Assembly (NCBI RefSeq): GCF_028369105.1 | Contig: NZ_JAQNDO010000001.1 | Coordinates: 5,424,501-5,488,500 of the forward strand | DNA: 64,000 nt | Direction of reading: 5' to 3' | Source: Polyangium mundeleinium | GTDB taxonomy: Bacteria > Myxococcota_A > Polyangia > Polyangiales > Polyangiaceae | Shown: positions 59,482 to 64,000 of the stretch, piece after piece | How the letters are laid out: the number at the start of each line of letters is the position of its first letter | How positions within the stretch are numbered: position 1 is the first letter of the stretch | Notes under the pieces: model-generated | Told to the model about the DNA's origin: nothing | The model's input: the letters and a program-made list of their open reading frames with translations, nothing else | Database searches by the model: none | Program-made: the position numbers and the translations under genes

Positions 59482-60693
59482 TCACCTATGCGTCACCGCG
59501 CGTCGCCGCTCGAGGATCGCGCGTTCGCCCCACGGGCATGCAAAATTCTGCGGCTTCGTGAGGATCCAGAGCGTCGGCACGGGCGGCGGCTCCTCGGGGA
59601 ACGGACCCTCGCCGTCGGTGAAATACACGATTCCATCGGGCGCGTGCGGGCGCCAAAAACTCTCGGCGAAGACCTTGCGGAGATCCGTGCCGCCGCGCCC
59701 CTGCACGTCCTCGATCGCGCCGGTGAACGGGTAGACGCGCTGGATCTCGCAGTCGCACTCGACGACCGTGAGGCGGGCCTCCTCGGCGAGGAGCGCGAGC
59801 TGCTTTGCGATCTCGGCGAGCTCGGCGTCCGACATGCTCATCGACGTGTCGATCGTCACGAGCACCCGCGGCCGCGCCATCGCCCGCGGCGACCACGCGC
59901 GCCCCGGCACTTCGCCGATGCGCGAGGGAAAACGCCGGCTCGGCCGCGCGAACGTGCCCACGGGCGTACGCCGCCGCGACGTGAACATGCGCAGCGCCGT
60001 TTTCCAATCGACGAAACATTCGGGTGGCCCGAGCACGCCGTCGAGCTCCGCGAGCAGCCTCCCCGGCTCCTTTCCCGCGAGCAACCTGCGCTCGGGCGGG
60101 CCCTCCGGCCCGACGTCGCCCGCGGTCTCCATCGCCCGTGCCACGAGCATCCGGGCTTGCTCTACCGAGCCGGGCGCGCCCGCTGCGCGCCGGAGCAACC
60201 TGTGCTCGTCGACGCTCTCGCCGCCCGGCGCGTGTTTGGCCGTGAATTTGCCGGCCCGCGCCGCTTCGAGCAGCTTTTCGTAGCGCTCCAGGCTGCTCTG
60301 GCCCGCGCGAATGCCGAAGGCCGTGTATTTCTGCCACGTGATCGGGTCGGGCAGGGGCTCCTCGATGTACTCGTTCGCGCTCATTTCGAGCGCCAGTTCG
60401 AGGAGCTCCGGTTCGGCCGGATCCGCGAATTTGGGGTGCGAGAGGTGCCCGAGGACCACGTGATGCACCTCGTGCAGGAGCACGCCGCGCAGCCATTGTG
60501 GCTCGCGCAGGAACGAGTCGACGTTCACGTGCAGGAAAAACCGCCCTTCGTGGAGCGAGACGGCCATCCGCTTCACCGACGGATCGGCGACCGGCACCAT
60601 GTTCGCGAGGGCGGCCGTGTAATACGGGTACCGCCGCGCGAAATCGCTCGTCTGTACGAAATCGTCGAGGAAGGCGCGGACGGGATCGACCAT
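59482..60693 (-). CDS. VWA-like putative metallopeptidase (DUF2201 type)
   Basis: 403 residues from ATG 60693. The N-terminal half has a zinc motif VLLHEVHHVVLGHL (HExxH near residue 74) and the C-terminal half a von Willebrand A-like domain with VTIDTSMSMSDAEL (MIDAS D-x-S-x-S) and GGTDLRKVFAES. This two-domain protein is commonly encoded beside MoxR ATPases, and that is so here (14 bp after the ATPase gene). MoxR-VWA pairs act as chaperone-like systems for metal insertion or complex assembly; the client is unknown. Confidence 0.86.
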   Translation of the reverse strand: MVDPVRAFLDDFVQTSDFARRYPYYTAALANMVPVADPSVKRMAVSLHEGRFFLHVNVDSFLREPQWLRGVLLHEVHHVVLGHLSHPKFADPAEPELLELALEMSANEYIEEPLPDPITWQKYTAFGIRAGQSSLERYEKLLEAARAGKFTAKHAPGGESVDEHRLLRRAAGAPGSVEQARMLVARAMETAGDVGPEGPPERRLLAGKEPGRLLAELDGVLGPPECFVDWKTALRMFTSRRRTPVGTFARPSRRFPSRIGEVPGRAWSPRAMARPRVLVTIDTSMSMSDAELAEIAKQLALLAEEARLTVVECDCEIQRVYPFTGAIEDVQGRGGTDLRKVFAESFWRPHAPDGIVYFTDGEGPFPEEPPPVPTLWILTKPQNFACPWGERAILERRRAVTHR

Positions 60694-60707
60694 GCGTTGC
60701 TTTTCCG

Positions 60708-62066
60708 TCAACCGGGGCGGATGGGGGTGATGCCGAGGCGCTTGCACGTCGCCACGAGATCGAGCGCCCAGCGCTCGGGCAGCTCGGCGAGCAGTACGCC
60801 GAGGCTCGCGCGCACCACGTTGCTGCGCTTGACCTCCGCGAGCTTGGTTTGTCGTTCGAGGTGCGAGGAGAGCGCCGTCACGGCGAGCCCCACGCGGTGC
60901 TGCTTCAAAGGCTCGGCAGCCCACCCATTGAGCTTGCGTTGTGCGGGGCTATTCGCGTAACGCTCGCAGAGCTCCTCGGGGCGGACGTCGATGAGCGAGG
61001 TCGCCGTGGGGTTTCGCCCAAGCGCCTCGACGAGTTTGTCGCGCTGATCGCCGGGGAGATCCGCGAGCAGCGCCTCGAACGAGGCGAGCGTGATTTGCCG
61101 CTCGGCCGCGAGCACGCCGGCCTCGGGCCCTTCGAGCAGGCGCACGAGGCGTGTCGTGATCTCGTCGAGCCGATCGGTTTGTCCGGCCTCGGCAAAGCCG
61201 CGCACGGCGCGCGAGAGATCGGCGCGGTGATCGTAGTCGGCGAGCAGCGCGCGCACGTCGAAGGGCAGGCGGCTCGACCACACGCCGCGGCTCGACACCA
61301 CGAGCTCGAGCCACGACGTCGGCAAATACCCCGAGAGCGCGTCGCGGAGGAGGCCCACGTTCTCGATTTCGTCGGGCCGCAGCGTCTTGAGCAGGTGCGA
61401 GACGTAGGTCCAGGTCCGGGGCGGCACGTCGTCGAGCACGCGCTCGTGCGCCTGCGCGATCGCGATGACGCCCGGGTGCACGTCGTTCACCTGCGCCCAC
61501 GCGAGCCAGCTCGGGCGGTCGGCGCGCACGGGCAGGCTCAAAAAGCGCGCGCGGAGCGCCTTGTCGAGCGGCGTCACGTGGTAGCCCTCGGTCTCGGGGT
61601 TGACAGCGGCGAAGCAGGCCCAGCCCGGCGGCAGCTCGTATCCGTGCAGGCGCCGCGCGCTGAGGAGCTGCAGGGCGGGCTGCTGGATGTAGCGCTCGGC
61701 GCGGTTCAGCTCTTCGAGCATCAGGATGCCTGCGCCGTCTTGCGGCAAGATCTCGGGCACGGCGTATCGCGTGCGGCCGTCCTGAATGACGGGCAGGCCC
61801 ACGAGGTCCGGCGGCTCGAGCAGCGACAGGTCGAGCACCACGTGGGCGATACCGAGGCGATCGGCGAGTTTCTTGACGATGTCGCTCTTGCCGATGCCGG
61901 TTGGCCCTTCGAGCAGCACGGGGCGCCGCGCGCGATAGGCGAGCTCGAGCGCGGCTTCGAGCCGGGGGCCGACGGGGATGTGCGCGGGGCGGCTTTCGAG
62001 GACGGGAGCGGAGGAAGGCTTTGCCACGGGATGCTTTCGGCTAGCACGTGCGCGGGCCGCTGCCAC
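60708..62066 (-). CDS. MoxR-type AAA+ ATPase
   Basis: 452 residues; GTG 62066 follows AGGAGC. Walker A GPTGIGKSD (about residue 54), Walker B ILMLEELNRAE (about 115), sensor-1-like CFAAVNPETEGY (about 150) and a helical C-terminal part. The features place it among MoxR-class AAA+ proteins that remodel partner complexes with VWA-domain proteins. First gene of a three-gene operon with the VWA metallopeptidase and the zinc-ribbon protein. Divergent from the carotenoid oxygenase gene. Confidence 0.9.
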   Translation of the reverse strand: MAAARARASRKHPVAKPSSAPVLESRPAHIPVGPRLEAALELAYRARRPVLLEGPTGIGKSDIVKKLADRLGIAHVVLDLSLLEPPDLVGLPVIQDGRTRYAVPEILPQDGAGILMLEELNRAERYIQQPALQLLSARRLHGYELPPGWACFAAVNPETEGYHVTPLDKALRARFLSLPVRADRPSWLAWAQVNDVHPGVIAIAQAHERVLDDVPPRTWTYVSHLLKTLRPDEIENVGLLRDALSGYLPTSWLELVVSSRGVWSSRLPFDVRALLADYDHRADLSRAVRGFAEAGQTDRLDEITTRLVRLLEGPEAGVLAAERQITLASFEALLADLPGDQRDKLVEALGRNPTATSLIDVRPEELCERYANSPAQRKLNGWAAEPLKQHRVGLAVTALSSHLERQTKLAEVKRSNVVRASLGVLLAELPERWALDLVATCKRLGITPIRPG

Positions 62067-62188
62067 GCTCCTTCCGAGAGCATCGTTCCGCGGGACATCG
62101 GCCCTTGCGCCTCGATACCGGCTTCCTTATCCTCCCTGGCTCGCGCACGTGGGGCGCGCGAGCTGCCCCGTCCACGCCGGAGAGAGCC

Positions 62189-63622
62189 ATGACGACGTCG
62201 ATGACTTCGAGCGCCGAGATCCCCGCGCCGCCGCCTTATCTGTCGGGCAACTACGCGCCCGTCGATCGCGAGATCACGGCGCACGATCTGCCCGTGATCG
62301 GCGAGATTCCGCGAGACCTCGCGGGCGTGTTCGTGCGCAACGGCTCGAACCCGCGATTCCGCCAGAAGGGCCGTTACCACTGGTTCGACGGCGACGGCAT
62401 GATCCACGCGCTCCGCTTCGAGGACGGGCGCGCGAGGTATACGAACCGCTGGGTGCGTACGTGGGCATTCGTCGAGGAGGAGAAGGCGGGCGCGTCGCTC
62501 TGGACGGGCGTCACCGAGCGGCCGGATTTCACGAATCCACGCGGACCTTTCAAGGACACGTCGAACACCGACCTCGTGTTTCATGGGGGCCGGCTGTACT
62601 CGCTCTGGTGGCTCGGCGGCGCGGCATACGTCGTGCATCCGACGTCGCTCGACACGTGCGGCACGGAGACGTGGGGCGGCAAGATGCCCACGATTTCGGC
62701 GCACCCCAAGGTCGACGCGGTCACGGGCGAGCTCATGCTCTTCGATTACAAGCCCTTCCCGCCGTACCTCACGTACGCCGTCGTCTCGGCTTCGGGCGAG
62801 CTCGTGCACAAGACCGAGATCGAGCTGCCCGGCCCGCGTCTCCAGCACGATCTCGCGATCACCGAGCATTTTGCCATCTTCTTCGACATGTCGATGCAAT
62901 GGGACCCACAGCTCCTCGCCGTCGGCAAGACGAAGGTGAAATATTTTCGGGACAAACCTGCGCGCATCGGCGTGCTCCCGCGCCACGCGCCGGGCTCCGA
63001 GATTCGCTGGTTCGAGACCGAGCCGTTTTACATGTACCACACCATCAATGCGTGGGAGGAGGGGGATCGGATCGTGCTCGTCGGCTGCAAGATCGATGCG
63101 CCCGTGGTCGGGGATCCGCAAAACCCCGCGCGTGAGGTGCCGACGATCGGGTTTTTGCGGCTCGAACCGAACCTGTATCGGTGGGAGCTCGATACGAAGA
63201 CGGGCGCCGTGAAGGAGTCGCGCCTCGACGATGTGCTCACGGAGTTCCCGCGCATGGATAACCGGGCGCTCGGAAGGAAGACGCGGTATAGCTACAACCC
63301 GCGGCTCAGCACGTCCGCGCCGACGTTGCTCTTCGACGGCGTGGTCAAATACGATTACGAGGCGGGGACGAGCGCGGCGTTTTCCTATCCTGCGGGCCGC
63401 TTCGGCAGTGAGGTCGTGTTTGCGCCGCGCGTGGGCTCGAAGGGCGAGGACGACGGGTACCTCGTGACGTATGTTGTCGACGAGGCGAGCGGCGAGAGCG
63501 AGGCGTACGTGCTCGACGCGAAGGACGTCTCCCGGGCCCCTCTCGCGCGGGTCAAACTCCCGCAGCGCGTGCCGACGGGGTATCACGCGTGGTGGGTGCC
63601 GGGATCGGACCTTCCGGCGTGA
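62189..63622 (+). CDS. Carotenoid cleavage oxygenase
   Basis: 477 residues; GGAGAG precedes ATG 62189. Four iron-binding histidines of the seven-bladed RPE65/CCD family are in place: TISAHPKVD (about 170), RLQHDLAITEH (about 220), FYMYHTINAWE (about 283) and GYHAWWVPG (about 467). N-terminal motif GVFVRNGSNPRF and GRYHWFDGDGMIHAL are typical. The enzyme splits carotenoid or stilbene-like double bonds with O2 to give aldehydes; the substrate is not predictable. Cytosolic or membrane-associated. No carotenoid synthesis genes lie in the window. Confidence 0.94.
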   Translation: MTTSMTSSAEIPAPPPYLSGNYAPVDREITAHDLPVIGEIPRDLAGVFVRNGSNPRFRQKGRYHWFDGDGMIHALRFEDGRARYTNRWVRTWAFVEEEKAGASLWTGVTERPDFTNPRGPFKDTSNTDLVFHGGRLYSLWWLGGAAYVVHPTSLDTCGTETWGGKMPTISAHPKVDAVTGELMLFDYKPFPPYLTYAVVSASGELVHKTEIELPGPRLQHDLAITEHFAIFFDMSMQWDPQLLAVGKTKVKYFRDKPARIGVLPRHAPGSEIRWFETEPFYMYHTINAWEEGDRIVLVGCKIDAPVVGDPQNPAREVPTIGFLRLEPNLYRWELDTKTGAVKESRLDDVLTEFPRMDNRALGRKTRYSYNPRLSTSAPTLLFDGVVKYDYEAGTSAAFSYPAGRFGSEVVFAPRVGSKGEDDGYLVTYVVDEASGESEAYVLDAKDVSRAPLARVKLPQRVPTGYHAWWVPGSDLPA

Positions 63623-63625
63623 CGC

Positions 63626-64000
63626 TCAGGGTGGGGCGAGCGTGCCTTCCGCGAGCACGACCTCGCCCTCCACCACGGCGTGATCCGAGCTCTCCTCAAT
63701 CGGGTGCTCCACGCGCTCGTAGGTGACTTGCCAGAGGATCGGCGCGGTGTTGGCCTTTTCGCCGAGCGAGAGCGTGATGACGGACGGCGCGCCGGGCATC
63801 ACGCGATCATCGCCGGTGAGCACTTTTATGGAGTGGCCGTCGCGCCCCTTGCCGCGGCCGAAGCGCCGCGAGAGGTAACGCGCGTCCTCGGAGAGCACGC
63901 TTTGCTCCGGGCCCACGGCCTCGGCGCGGATGGCGAGGCGCCGGAAGAGATCCCCGGTGGGGAAGGCGTGTCCAAGGGCGAGCGGCTCGATACGTACCTC
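63626..64000 (-). CDS. C-terminal end of exported protein, possibly a multihaem cytochrome-type protein
   Basis: The frame is open to the right edge; only the last 124 residues are present. The segment GHAFPTGDLFRRLAIRAEAVG is like the C-terminal H-x-F-P-T-G-D motif of multihaem cytochrome c families, followed by strands (PSVITLSLGEKANTAPILWQV) and the end VVEGEVVLAEGTLAPP. No CxxCH is in the visible part, so the assignment is tentative. Convergent with the carotenoid oxygenase, 3 bp between stops. Confidence 0.4.
   Translation of the reverse strand, partial: EVRIEPLALGHAFPTGDLFRRLAIRAEAVGPEQSVLSEDARYLSRRFGRGKGRDGHSIKVLTGDDRVMPGAPSVITLSLGEKANTAPILWQVTYERVEHPIEESSDHAVVEGEVVLAEGTLAPP

Overview
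The window is very GC-rich, densely coded bacterial DNA whose content points to a myxobacterium of the Polyangiales (Polyangium/Sorangium-like). The signs are bacterial Ser/Thr kinases, large hybrid histidine kinases, Gly-rich spacers behind lipoprotein boxes, TPR/PEGA-type envelope proteins, Uma2 nucleases, HEAT-repeat proteins and many secreted beta-propeller and FG-GAP proteins. The taxon is an inference from gene content; there is no rRNA or tRNA gene to anchor it.

Layout. 1-10.3 kb: end of a processive glycosyltransferase and a HEAT-repeat partner, a secreted propeller/di-heme cytochrome, a PAS-STAS regulator, and three envelope proteins. 10.5-15.5 kb: two Ser/Thr kinases, a structured hairpin repeat, an AAA ATPase and a FluC fluoride channel. 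15.6-21.2 kb: Kup K+ transporter, a hydrolase, and divergent citrate-synthase genes; the plus-strand copy is interrupted by a 56-nt poly-G run and has lost its 3' end. 21.2-24.8 kb: Ogt alkyltransferase, a secreted propeller, Uma2 nuclease, a cupin lipoprotein. 24.8-26.7 kb: an intact IS4/IS50-type insertion sequence inserted into a multi-hairpin repeat, with another repeat copy facing it. 26.7-36.7 kb: hydrolase, MtfA peptidase, HflX GTPase, a hybrid kinase, a FEN-type nuclease, and a large flavoprotein/[2Fe-2S]/membrane-haem fusion. 36.7-46 kb: secreted FG-GAP lipoprotein, a 43-bp tandem array, a four-helix-bundle gene, an M61-like lipoprotein without its zinc motif, a MepA endopeptidase with a TonB-like partner, and a CpxP-like metal-sensor pair. 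46-49 kb: a candidate papain-fold protein, a HEAT membrane protein and an SDR. 49.2-58.9 kb: a 2143-residue hybrid kinase with about 12 HAMP units, a second hybrid kinase, an HTH protein and two small membrane proteins, all co-directional. 58.9-64 kb: a MoxR ATPase / VWA-metallopeptidase / zinc-ribbon operon, a carotenoid oxygenase and the end of a possible cytochrome gene.

The most interesting structures are (i) three copies of a four-hairpin element whose stems differ in sequence but keep pairing, one copy split by the IS; (ii) the 43-bp array of palindromic units ending in a 15-bp perfect inverted repeat; (iii) the HAMP ladder kinase, whose repeats are almost identical at DNA level; (iv) a TANNNT box 7-10 nt in front of at least seven start codons that lack a Shine-Dalgarno sequence, suggesting leaderless mRNAs; and (v) paired palindromes between the two citrate-synthase genes, one of which encodes an N-terminal helix-turn-helix.

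Gene calls rest on reading translated motifs by eye; no database search was run. Residue positions are approximate.
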